8,080 nt of DNA from contig CANRPG010000079.1 of NCBI GenBank assembly GCA_947632425.1, positions 1-8,080 on the forward strand, in the 5' to 3' direction. The notes under the pieces were generated by a model. That model did no database searches. It was not told the origin of the DNA and saw only the letters and a list, made by a program, of their open reading frames with translations. Both the position numbers and the translations under genes were made by a program. Of the stretch, positions 1 to 5,816 are shown piece by piece (positions within the stretch are counted from its first letter, which is position 1; each line of letters begins with the position of its first letter). Source of the stretch: an uncultured Clostridia bacterium (GTDB lineage Bacteria > Bacillota > Clostridia > Oscillospirales > Ruminococcaceae).

Positions 1-218
1 ATTTTGCTTGTCGATTTGCTCTCGCCTGTGCCCTGCGGAAACCTGCACTGTCGTAACGCTACCCGAAGCTAGCGCGTCTGCCTATTCCGCCACACCTGCA
101 TATAAAAATATTAAATTTTATTTTGCTTGTCAATTTGCTCTCGCCGATGCCTTGCGGAAATCCGCACTGTCGTAACGCTACCCGAAGCTAGCGCGTCTGC
201 CTATTCCGCCACACCTGC
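1..218 (-). ncRNA. Distal units 4-5, closest to tRNA-Leu (5' half only)
   Basis: Units 4 (218-100) and 5 (99 to the window edge) keep a nearly normal tRNA-Leu 5' half: GCAGGTG acceptor strand, TG, then a D arm with GCG and CGC arms around GAATAGGCAGA. The next arm reads GCTAGCTTCGGGTAGC. A tRNA-Leu(GAG) would have a seven-base loop of the TTGAGGG type here, but this has collapsed to a TTCG-type loop and the anticodon is gone. Unit 4 also has a perfect inverted repeat, TGCGGATTTCCGCA, where the T arm would start; unit 5 has a weaker version. Function is unknown. They could be decayed tRNA pseudogenes or RNAs retained for another role. Confidence 0.5.
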
Positions 219-621
219 ATATGAAAATATTAAATTTTATTTTGCTGTTTGATTTGCTCTTGCCTGTGCCCTGCGGAAATCTGCACTGTCGTAACGCTGC
301 CCGAAGCAGCGTCTGCCCGCCGAACTCGTTTCGGCTGTTCCGCACACACCTGCATATAAAAATATTAAATTTTATTTTGCTGTTTGATTTGCTCTTGCCT
401 GTGCCTTGCGGAAATCTGCACTGTCGTAACGCTACCCGAAGCAGCGTCTGCCCGCCGAACTCGTTTCGGCTGTTCCGCACACACCTGCGTATAAAAATAT
501 TAATTTGAATTTGCTCTCTGATTTACTCTCGCTGATGCCCTGCGGAAATTCGCACTGTCGTAACGCTACCCGAAGCAGCGTCTGCCCGCCGAACTTGTTC
601 GGCTGTTCCGCACACACCTGC
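219..621 (-). ncRNA. Promoter-proximal units 1-3, carrying an extra GCCGAA/TTCGGC hairpin
   Basis: These three units (621-489, 488-354, 353-219) differ from the two distal ones by a perfect 6-bp hairpin in the tRNA D-loop position. The stem is GCCGAA/TTCGGC. The loop is CAAG in unit 1 and ACGAG in units 2 and 3, so the loop changes in sequence and length while the stem is identical. A second hairpin, CGCTGC-TTCGG-GYAGCG, replaces the anticodon arm: units 1 and 2 have a G-T pair where unit 3 has G-C, a change that keeps pairing. Calling this a transcribed RNA is inference from the promoter at 720-748 and the structure; no terminator lies between units. Confidence 0.5.
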
Positions 622-713
622 GTATGAAAATATTAAATTTTATTTTGCTTATCAATTCACGTTTTCCTGAGCGGTCTGCCGTTACCGCCAGATCACCGTC
701 TTGAAAGCTCGAC
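622..713 (-). ncRNA. Leader of the array transcript, with a truncated tRNA-like unit
   Basis: This is the first stretch transcribed from the 720-748 promoter. On the minus strand it contains GGTGATCTGGCGGTAACGG followed by CAGACCGCTCAG, which resembles the acceptor/D-arm start of the array units but is diverged and lacks the anticodon-like arm. It ends with the same AT-rich linker (AAATAAAATTTAATATTTT) that precedes every unit. It is best read as a shortened, degenerate unit 0. The exact 5' end, near 713, is predicted from the -10 box only. Confidence 0.45.
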
Positions 714-719
714 CTGTTT

Positions 720-748
720 AGTATACCACACCAAATTATCTTTGTCAA
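720..748 (-). promoter_or_regulatory. Consensus sigma-A promoter of the repeat array
   Basis: On the minus strand TTGACA (748-743) and TATACT (725-720) are separated by exactly 17 bp, predicting a start near 713. It begins only 23 bp past the stop codon of the 772-1281 gene, with no terminator hairpin in between, so read-through from that gene is also possible. No minus-strand protein gene follows in the window, so the promoter appears dedicated to the tRNA-like array. Confidence 0.8.
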
Positions 749-771
749 GCCCTAAAATCAAAAATTTCAAA

Positions 772-1281
772 CTATTTTTCATACCAATTGTCAGCTTCTG
801 CTTTCAATATTTTTTTAGGCTTCAATTCTTTGTTTTTGTCCAAAATAAGCTGAAACAGCGGGTATAGATCAGAATCTGCAAATTCCATGTTTCCATGAAG
901 TGTCTGCCCGAATATTTTGACCTTTTCTTTCGGGGTCTCGATCAGCAAATACGCACACTGATAAATAAAAACATTCGGTTCTCCTCCTACTAAGGATCTT
1001 ACGTCGCTTATCTCATATTTGCGCTTTCCGAGCTCTATGACAACAAGTTCGCCGTCTTCCCAGAAATATCCCTTATACTCAAACAAATGCAGTTTTGCGA
1101 CGATGAGATAGTAAGCTGATAAAAGTCCGCCCATGGCTAATGCACACGCCAGATAAAAAACAATATCGCTGTCCGTATGTTGGGAAATAAAAAACTGAAT
1201 CAGCACCGCAACAAACAAAAGCGGAAAAGCACATATCCACTTCAGATAATAATGCTGCGTCTGAAATTCTTTCCCGGGCAT
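772..1281 (-). CDS. Hypothetical membrane protein with two TM helices and a soluble C-terminal domain
   Basis: I do not recognise a named family for this 169-residue protein. Two hydrophobic segments, at about residues 14-33 and 40-62, form a probable helical hairpin. The remaining hundred or so residues are soluble and rich in beta-type patterns (EYKGYFWEDGELVVIELGKRKYEISDV), resembling the bacterial PH-like domains that follow TM pairs in many Firmicute proteins. That resemblance is only a guess from pattern. The C-terminus is lysine-rich. The start is supported by AAGGAG (1294-1289) seven bases before ATG, and by a perfect promoter upstream. The stop is TAG. The gene lies just upstream of the tRNA-like array on the same strand without a visible terminator, so both may share a transcript. 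No function can be assigned. Confidence 0.8.
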   Translation of the reverse strand: MPGKEFQTQHYYLKWICAFPLLFVAVLIQFFISQHTDSDIVFYLACALAMGGLLSAYYLIVAKLHLFEYKGYFWEDGELVVIELGKRKYEISDVRSLVGGEPNVFIYQCAYLLIETPKEKVKIFGQTLHGNMEFADSDLYPLFQLILDKNKELKPKKILKAEADNWYEK

Positions 1282-1312
1282 GAATTTTCTCCTTACTCAC
1301 CGAACAAATGAT

Positions 1313-1341
1313 ATTATAACACACTTTTTTCCGCTTGTCAA
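1313..1341 (-). promoter_or_regulatory. Consensus promoter for the 772-1281 gene
   Basis: On the minus strand TTGACA (1341-1336) and TATAAT (1318-1313) are 17 bp apart, a perfect sigma-A match, with the predicted start near 1306 and the ribosome site AAGGAG at 1294-1289. It diverges from the tRNA promoter, whose -35 box begins 20 bp further right. Confidence 0.85.
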
Positions 1342-1361
1342 GTGTTTTGCAAAATTAGCTC

Positions 1362-1390
1362 TTGATTTTTTTGTACGGATATGTTATAAT
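1362..1390 (+). promoter_or_regulatory. Promoter of tRNA-Arg(CCT)
   Basis: TTGATT (1362-1367) and TATAAT (1385-1390) are separated by 17 bp, with an extended -10 TG at 1382-1383. The predicted start near 1397 leaves a 5' leader of about 19 nt before the mature tRNA. Confidence 0.8.
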
Positions 1391-1415
1391 ACTTTAGTCA
1401 GCCGTTTTCAGGCGT

Positions 1416-1490
1416 GCCCCCTTAGTTAAATGGATATAATAAACCCCTCCTAAGGGTTAGTTGTGAGTTCGATTCTCGCAGGGGGTGCCA
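1416..1490 (+). tRNA. tRNA-Arg (anticodon CCT), CCA encoded
   Basis: The cloverleaf is complete. The acceptor is GCCCCCT/AGGGGGT with a terminal G-T pair. The D stem is GTTA/TAAT, also with one G-T pair. The anticodon stem is AACCC/GGGTT around loop CTCCTAA, with anticodon CCT at 1449-1451. The T arm is GTGAG/CTCGC around TTCGATT. The discriminator is G1487, followed by an encoded CCA. It decodes AGG arginine codons. It has its own promoter, and the likely transcript end is the terminator at 1562-1595. Confidence 0.95.
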
Positions 1491-1506
1491 GCCGAATAAA
1501 TTCGGC
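1491..1506 (+). other. Hairpin abutting the tRNA CCA end
   Basis: GCCGAATAAATTCGGC forms a 6-bp stem with a TAAA loop, starting at the base right after CCA. No T-run follows, so it is not a normal terminator. Its stem is identical to the hairpin inserted in array units 1-3. It may shape 3' processing of the tRNA precursor or be a copy of a small palindromic repeat. A weaker CAAAG/CTTTG hairpin follows at 1508-1522. Confidence 0.5.
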
Positions 1507-1561
1507 TCAAAGAATTACTTTGCTGACAGTTACACACATTTCACTCCATACACAAATACAA

Positions 1562-1595
1562 ACCGACCGCTTATAAAAACGGTCGGTATTTTTTT
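1562..1595 (+). terminator. Bidirectional intrinsic terminator between the tRNA and the 1594-2529 gene
   Basis: ACCGACCG (1562-1569) pairs perfectly with CGGTCGGT (1580-1587) around a 10-nt loop, followed on the plus strand by seven T (1589-1595). It ends the tRNA-Arg transcript. Read on the minus strand the same stem is followed by TTGTATTTG, so it probably also serves the converging minus-strand gene, whose stop codon overlaps the T-run. Confidence 0.8.
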
Positions 1596-2529
1596 ACTTT
1601 GTGCTGAATGACACCTTTCCTGATTTAGCTATCTCGCTATAATTTTCGTCAAGAATTCTGAATTCAATTTCAACATTATCTATACTGGTTATACCGTTTT
1701 CTTCAAGCGAAGAGCTCAACAAAGTAATATCATCAAACGACTTTTTACCGGCGTACACGCTTGCAGACATTATGCCGTCTATAGTATAGCCGTTTACTGA
1801 AATACTGTCGCACTGTATAATGATATTCTTATCAGATGTATTTTCGATATACAAAAGCACTGCCTGTCCCCAGAAAGAGTCCTCGTCAACATAGCGACCC
1901 ACTATCTTTATACCGTCTTTATTATAAAGCTCAGCGCCGTCTGTATCGGCAGATGTATCCATACTGTCAAAAGAAGATGTTTTCAGGGTAATGCAGTCCG
2001 ATCTGTCAACAACATCATAAGTATCAGGGTCTGATGTATGAAGATAAAGTTCTATCTTTCCGATATCTTCTATACCTGCGGCTTCAAGCCCCGAAGATAA
2101 AAGCTCAATACTGTCGTTGGTCTTATTGCCTGCTGTAACAGAGATTGATGTAAGGTCACTTATCATAAAATCATTTACAATTACTGCATCGGCATATATT
2201 GAAATATCCTTATCCGAAAGACTTTCAGCTTCAACTTTAATTTCCCATCCCCAGATATCGTCATATTCAAGCCTTTTGGCTTTAAGTCTGACATCTTTTG
2301 TTTCCCAGATCACCTGCTCGTCTAAAGTGATCTGCTCTTTCACAGTGTCCTTTTCTTCGGAAGAAGCCTGATCTTTTTCATCACTTACAGAAGAAACAAC
2401 AGAGCTGTCAACAACGATATCTTTCATACTGCTGCTGTCCTTGTCGCCCTTCCCTCCCGTGCCGGCAACTGCGCCTATAATGACCAGTCCGCCGACAACG
2501 CCGAGGGCTATTTTTGTACCTTTTTTCAT
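1594..2529 (-). CDS. Membrane-anchored extracellular protein with two homologous beta domains
   Basis: The 311-residue protein starts with MKK and a hydrophobic segment at about residues 7-23, which fits a signal anchor or uncleaved signal. There is no lipobox cysteine. A Ser/Asp/Glu/Lys-rich linker (about 28-65) leads to two related domains, at about 67-185 and 199-309. The duplication is clear in paired segments: VNDFMISDLTSISVTAG against VNGYTIDGIMSASVYAG, then LLSSGLEAAGI against LLSSSLEENGI, then KIELYLH against VEIEFRI. The protein is strongly acidic, as expected outside the cell. GAGGT (2540-2536) sits six bases before ATG and a promoter lies at 2563-2591. I do not recognise a function. 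The architecture resembles Firmicute surface proteins with tandem DUF-type beta domains, and the ligand is unknown. Confidence 0.85.
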   Translation of the reverse strand: MKKGTKIALGVVGGLVIIGAVAGTGGKGDKDSSSMKDIVVDSSVVSSVSDEKDQASSEEKDTVKEQITLDEQVIWETKDVRLKAKRLEYDDIWGWEIKVEAESLSDKDISIYADAVIVNDFMISDLTSISVTAGNKTNDSIELLSSGLEAAGIEDIGKIELYLHTSDPDTYDVVDRSDCITLKTSSFDSMDTSADTDGAELYNKDGIKIVGRYVDEDSFWGQAVLLYIENTSDKNIIIQCDSISVNGYTIDGIMSASVYAGKKSFDDITLLSSSLEENGITSIDNVEIEFRILDENYSEIAKSGKVSFSTK

Positions 2530-2562
2530 TGGAATACCTCGCTTTTTATTTACTGTAATTCT

Positions 2563-2591
2563 ATTTTAGCGGATTTTCCGCTAAAAGTCAA
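2563..2591 (-). promoter_or_regulatory. Promoter for the 1594-2529 gene
   Basis: On the minus strand TTGACT (2591-2586) and TAAAAT (2568-2563) are 17 bp apart, with a predicted start near 2556 and the GAGGT ribosome site at 2540-2536. An overlapping TAGAAT could act as an alternative -10 but has no matching -35. Confidence 0.6.
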
Positions 2592-2606
2592 GAGGTAACG
2601 CTCAAA

Positions 2607-2640
2607 AATATTATAATAAACAAAAAGCCATAATAATATT
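2607..2640. promoter_or_regulatory. AT-rich inverted repeat, possible operator of the XRE regulator
   Basis: AATATTAT (2607-2614) is repeated in inverse as ATAATATT (2633-2640), separated by 18 bp, in the divergent region before the XRE-type gene. A -10-like TATAAT (2612-2617) overlaps the left arm and another (2652-2657) lies next to the gene start; neither has a good -35 box. Autoregulation would fit, but the arms are low-complexity AT sequence and may be chance. Confidence 0.3.
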
Positions 2641-2670
2641 TGTGTATTCTTTATAATCGGAGAAATGCCC

Positions 2671-2886
2671 ATGTACAAACGGATAAGAAGTCTGCGCGAG
2701 GACGCGGACATGACTCAGGCGCAGATAGCCAAAATTTTGAATTGCAGTCAGCGCGTATACAGCAACTACGAGCGCGGCGACCTTGACATACCGACCGAGA
2801 TACTGATAGGTCTTGCCAGATTGCACGGAGTTACGACCGACTACATTCTCGAGCTTTCTGACGAAAAACAGCCAAACAAAAAGTGA
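2671..2886 (+). CDS. XRE/Cro-family helix-turn-helix regulator
   Basis: This small DNA-binding protein is 71 residues long from the chosen start. The HTH_3 fold is clear: MTQAQIAKILNCSQ (helices 2 and turn) followed by the recognition helix RVYSNYERGD, ending near residue 37, then the helix 4-5 region IPTEILIGLARLHGVTTDYIL. The short polar tail DEKQPNKK carries no second domain. An in-frame ATG at 2665 is only two bases after GGAG (2659-2662), too close for initiation, whereas ATG 2671 is eight bases away, so 2671 is preferred. It diverges from the surface protein gene and converges on the GH3 gene. The targets are unknown; the divergent promoter region next to it is the natural first guess. 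Confidence 0.85.
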   Translation: MYKRIRSLREDADMTQAQIAKILNCSQRVYSNYERGDLDIPTEILIGLARLHGVTTDYILELSDEKQPNKK

Positions 2887-2909
2887 CCCGAGCCTTTGCG
2901 GTTCGGGTC
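2885..2909. terminator. Shared bidirectional terminator of the XRE and GH3 genes
   Basis: GACCCGAGCC (2885-2894) pairs with GGTTCGGGTC (2900-2909) over ten base pairs, including one G-T, with a five-base loop. The stem overlaps the XRE stop codon. Plus-strand flank is GGTTTGTTATT, a weak T-tract; minus-strand flank is ACTTTTTGTTTGG, a better one. It lies between two converging genes. Confidence 0.75.
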
Positions 2910-2915
2910 GGTTTG

Positions 2916-5681
2916 TTATTCAAGCGTTATATCAAGAAGCCCTGCGGCATCGCCTGTAGATATAGTGATAGTATCACAGTTTTCGGCGTTTTTCGGTATA
3001 TCTAAAGTATATTTTACAAAGTCCTCCTCGCTGTCGGTAGAGGTAACTCTCACTGTAGCTTTCTCGCCGCCTAAATCTACCGTAAGATCGCACGGATTTA
3101 CTGATGCCATGGCAGACAGCGTTATTTTGCTCCTGCCGCGAAGGTCAATACCGCCATATGTCGCGCTGCCGCCCCAGCCGACCACCTTTATATAATGTCT
3201 GCACAGCTTTTTGGAGTAGCAAATGCGCATTTTATCGCTGCTTTCAAAGCTTTGAGCCTCAAAAGTGCTGCCCCTTTTGCCGAGCGGTTCGCCGACGATA
3301 TCAAGGCTTGCCTGCGCTCTCACATCATCGCCTGCCGATGCTGCGAAGAAGTTATAAATGCCGCTCTCGACTATCATTTTGCCGCTGCGCAAATTATATA
3401 TTTCAAGCGCGTGGTCGGGAACAGTTATCTCCGCCGTCGTGCTCTCCCCTGCCCTGACGAACACCCTTGCAAAGCCGCAGAGCTTTTTGTCGGGGCGTTT
3501 TGCCTGCGAGGTCGGCACGCTGTAATATATCTGCACTACCTCTGTGCCGTCGCGCTCGGAGGTATTTTTTATATCTATACTAGCCTTAACACAGCCGCTC
3601 TGCCGCTCTAAAGTCAGCCTGCCGTACTCAAACGACGAATACGACAGTCCGTGCCCAAATGCATACAGCGGCTTGCCTTTGAAGTACATATATGTAACCT
3701 CGTTTTTCTCAATGTCGTAGTCTTTGATGTCGTGAAGGTCGTTATCGCTTGCGTACCAAGTAAGCGGCAGTTTGGCAGATGGGTTGTTCTTTCCGCTGAG
3801 GGTACGTGCCACCGCCGTGCCGAGGTGTGCCCCCGCGTGAGATGTATACAAAATTGCAGGCAGCTTTTCGTTCTCTTCGACTATCGCAAAATGATAGCTG
3901 GAGACCACTGTCATAACGGTCGCAGGGTTGTTCTCACAGAGAGTTACCGCCATTTTTGGCTGAATATTCAGCGCGAGAGTTTTTCTGTCGTAACATTCTT
4001 TCGCAACTTGCAAGGGGTGATTGCCCACGCAGTAAACCACAAGGTCGTTTTCTTTTGCCAATACTTTTGCTCTGTTTTCGCCCGAAGAAACCGTTTCTAT
4101 AGTAAACATAACGTCGTCGCGCTCACATTTTACGGGCGATGCGCTTATGCTGCCGTCATCACTGCACCTTAGCCGCCTATGGAAAAGAAATTCTTCTATA
4201 ACTGTCTTATCGCTTTCGGGAACAGCGAAGAAATTGAATGTCTCCTGCGTGAACCACGCGTATATTTGCCTGTCATGCAGCTTTATACTGCCGTCGCCCT
4301 CAAGCCTGAGGTACTTTTTATACTTGACCGAGAAGAAGCAGTTCCAGTTTTCGCCCCATTTTTGCAGCTCGAACATCTCGCTTTCGCCAACTTTTTCAGC
4401 ACTTGCTGCAACATTGCCGTTTTCATCTACCGAAAAATACTTGCCGTTTTGCGCCTTTATGGCGACAATATTCCACAAGCTGTCGTGCGTGATCACACTT
4501 TCGGGGTACTCCTCCCTAATGCCTTGAAGCACCGACTTATCGCCCGATGAAATGCCTGTATACCAGTCCATAGGGTTCTCGTCAGCCATTGCACCAACGA
4601 CCGCTATCTTCTTCGGCGCGGCTTTGATCGGTAAAATACCGTTATTTTTCAGCAGGCACACCTGCTCCAGCGCAGCACGCAGATCAACATTTTTATACTC
4701 CTCGCAGTCAACTATTTCCTTGGAAATACTATCGAACGGGCAGTCATTGTCAAGCTGACCCAGCTTTATACGCGCAAAAATTACGTTTTCCAGAGCTTTG
4801 TCAATATCCTGCTCGGTGATCTTATTTTCTTTAAGGGCTCTCAGCGCCGCATTTTTTACAATGGTTTCGTCGTCTGTCATGGTGTCGCAGCCTGCTTTGA
4901 GCGAGAGCGCAAAAGTCTCGCTGTGGCTGTCGGTGTAGTGGTGAGAGGTATATATCTGCGAAAAGCCGCCGCCGTCGGTCACAACGAACCACAGACCCCA
5001 GTCGTCTTTCAGCACGTTTTGCAGGTCGGTATTGCACACCGAGGGCACGCCGTTCACCTTATTATAAGAAGCCATAACACTGCGCGCGCCGCCATTTTTC
5101 ACGGCATTTCTGAAAGGAGCATAGTAATACTCATGCTTTTGGCGCAGCGTGCAGCAGGAATCATCGCTGCCCCTGTCCTGCTCGTTATTGTTGGCGCAAA
5201 AGTGCTTCAGTGTGGGTATGGTCTTAAAATATGTGCCGTTATCGCCAGCCATGCCCGTGGTATAGGCCTTAGCAAGCTCACCTGCCAAAAACACGTCCTC
5301 GCCGTATGCTTCCTCTACCCTGCCCCACCGAGGGTCGCGAACGGGGTCAATTGTGGGCCCCCACAGGCAGAGGCAGGACTTTTTATCATCATTATAATAG
5401 GCGCGAGCCTCATTTGCGGCTATCTCGCCAAGCTGCTGCATAAGGTCGGTATCAAAGGTAGATGCCAGTCCCACAGGCTGCGGAAACACGGTAGAGATCT
5501 CGTCTTTCTCTCTGCCGACAAAGCCGCGCGCGACTTCCGTACCTATATGAAAATCACTAAGCCCAAGCCTTTTTACTTCATTATGATGAGTAGTAAGCAG
5601 ACCGAGCTTTTCTTCAAGCGTCATCTGCTTTACGATTTCTCTTGCCCTCTGCCAAAACTTTTCGTCAACAATATTCGACAT
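2916..5681 (-). CDS. Glycoside hydrolase family 3 (beta-glucosidase/beta-xylosidase type) with inserted fascin-like domain
   Basis: This 921-residue enzyme probably removes terminal beta-linked sugars from oligosaccharides by the retaining mechanism. It has no signal peptide, so it should act in the cytoplasm on imported sugars. The N-terminal barrel (about 15-320) shows RDPRWGR (115-121), LKHFCANNNEQDR (158-170) and the nucleophile region WFVVTDGGGF, with Asp236. The second alpha/beta domain begins near 330 (LLKNNGILPI, IAVVGAMAD) and resumes near 535 with VVYCVGNHPLQVAKECYDR, where Glu562 is a possible acid/base. It is split at about 404-532 by three beta-trefoil-like modules (QNGKYFSVDENGNV, then ending in MFELQ, TFNFFAV and MFTIET) of fascin-like type. 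A fibronectin-III-like domain (about 690-790) and an extra beta domain (about 805-921), perhaps carbohydrate-binding, follow. GGAG (5694-5691) lies nine bases before ATG. The exact sugar specificity cannot be read. Confidence 0.93.
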   Translation of the reverse strand: MSNIVDEKFWQRAREIVKQMTLEEKLGLLTTHHNEVKRLGLSDFHIGTEVARGFVGREKDEISTVFPQPVGLASTFDTDLMQQLGEIAANEARAYYNDDKKSCLCLWGPTIDPVRDPRWGRVEEAYGEDVFLAGELAKAYTTGMAGDNGTYFKTIPTLKHFCANNNEQDRGSDDSCCTLRQKHEYYYAPFRNAVKNGGARSVMASYNKVNGVPSVCNTDLQNVLKDDWGLWFVVTDGGGFSQIYTSHHYTDSHSETFALSLKAGCDTMTDDETIVKNAALRALKENKITEQDIDKALENVIFARIKLGQLDNDCPFDSISKEIVDCEEYKNVDLRAALEQVCLLKNNGILPIKAAPKKIAVVGAMADENPMDWYTGISSGDKSVLQGIREEYPESVITHDSLWNIVAIKAQNGKYFSVDENGNVAASAEKVGESEMFELQKWGENWNCFFSVKYKKYLRLEGDGSIKLHDRQIYAWFTQETFNFFAVPESDKTVIEEFLFHRRLRCSDDGSISASPVKCERDDVMFTIETVSSGENRAKVLAKENDLVVYCVGNHPLQVAKECYDRKTLALNIQPKMAVTLCENNPATVMTVVSSYHFAIVEENEKLPAILYTSHAGAHLGTAVARTLSGKNNPSAKLPLTWYASDNDLHDIKDYDIEKNEVTYMYFKGKPLYAFGHGLSYSSFEYGRLTLERQSGCVKASIDIKNTSERDGTEVVQIYYSVPTSQAKRPDKKLCGFARVFVRAGESTTAEITVPDHALEIYNLRSGKMIVESGIYNFFAASAGDDVRAQASLDIVGEPLGKRGSTFEAQSFESSDKMRICYSKKLCRHYIKVVGWGGSATYGGIDLRGRSKITLSAMASVNPCDLTVDLGGEKATVRVTSTDSEEDFVKYTLDIPKNAENCDTITISTGDAAGLLDITLE

Positions 5682-5707
5682 AAACTATCACTCCGTTCAA
5701 TTTGATC

Positions 5708-5730
5708 TTATACTATTTATATAAGTATAA
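5708..5730. promoter_or_regulatory. Inverted repeat overlapping the GH3 -10 box
   Basis: TTATACT (5708-5714) and AGTATAA (5724-5730) form a perfect 7-bp inverted repeat with a 9-bp spacer; the right arm is the GH3 -10 box itself and the left arm falls at the predicted transcription start. The placement suits a repressor operator for sugar control, but the arms are AT-rich. Confidence 0.35.
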
Positions 5731-5752
5731 CATATAAGCGGCGGTATTTCAA
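5724..5752 (-). promoter_or_regulatory. Promoter of the GH3 gene
   Basis: On the minus strand TTGAAA (5752-5747) and TATACT (5729-5724) are 17 bp apart, giving a predicted start near 5717 and a leader of about 35 nt before the GH3 start codon. Confidence 0.75.
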
Positions 5753-5816
5753 GAAGTTTTGAAAATACCTGAAAATTTATTTTTTGTACCCAAAATACAT
5801 CGAAAAATCGCATAAC

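Larger units (their letters stand above)
1..621 (-). repeat. Tandem array of tRNA-Leu-derived units (at least five, last one cut by window edge)
   Basis: On the minus strand five units begin with GCAGGTG at 621, 488, 353, 218 and 99, giving unit lengths of 133, 135, 135, 119 and at least 99 bp. Each unit has a tRNA-Leu-like 5' acceptor strand and D arm (including the Leu-typical GGCAGACGC), then a CG-rich hairpin with a TTCG loop, then GTTACGACAGTGC and a region around TTTCCGCA, and finally an AT-rich linker. No unit has a T loop, a matching 3' acceptor strand (CACCTGC) or CCA, so none is a working tRNA. The 133 and 119 bp spacings break any reading frame, which argues against a repeat protein. 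The array lies directly downstream of a consensus promoter and is probably transcribed as structured RNA. Whether an intact tRNA-Leu lies beyond the left edge cannot be seen. Confidence 0.8.

Noticed and set aside
178..617. Repeat-protein reading frames on both strands of the array (45-residue period)
   Set aside because: The period is in frame only where units are 135 bp; the 133 and 119 bp units break it. Frames are open on both strands, lack ribosome sites, and the sequence is explained by tRNA-Leu similarity.
1..621. CRISPR array
   Set aside because: Units are over 110 bp and homologous along their whole length, including the linkers; there are no short identical repeats with unique spacers.
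1..621. Remnants of integrase attachment sites in a tRNA gene
   Set aside because: Integration normally duplicates the 3' part of a tRNA; these units keep the 5' half, and no integrase or phage gene is in the window.
1079..1324. Minus-strand 81-residue frame overlapping the 772-1281 gene
   Set aside because: It would start upstream of the predicted transcription start of the consensus promoter and has no ribosome site; it is a frame-shifted shadow.
4923..5705. Long plus-strand open frame (260 residues) opposite the GH3 gene
   Set aside because: It is the antisense shadow of the conserved GH3 catalytic domain, with no ribosome site or family resemblance.
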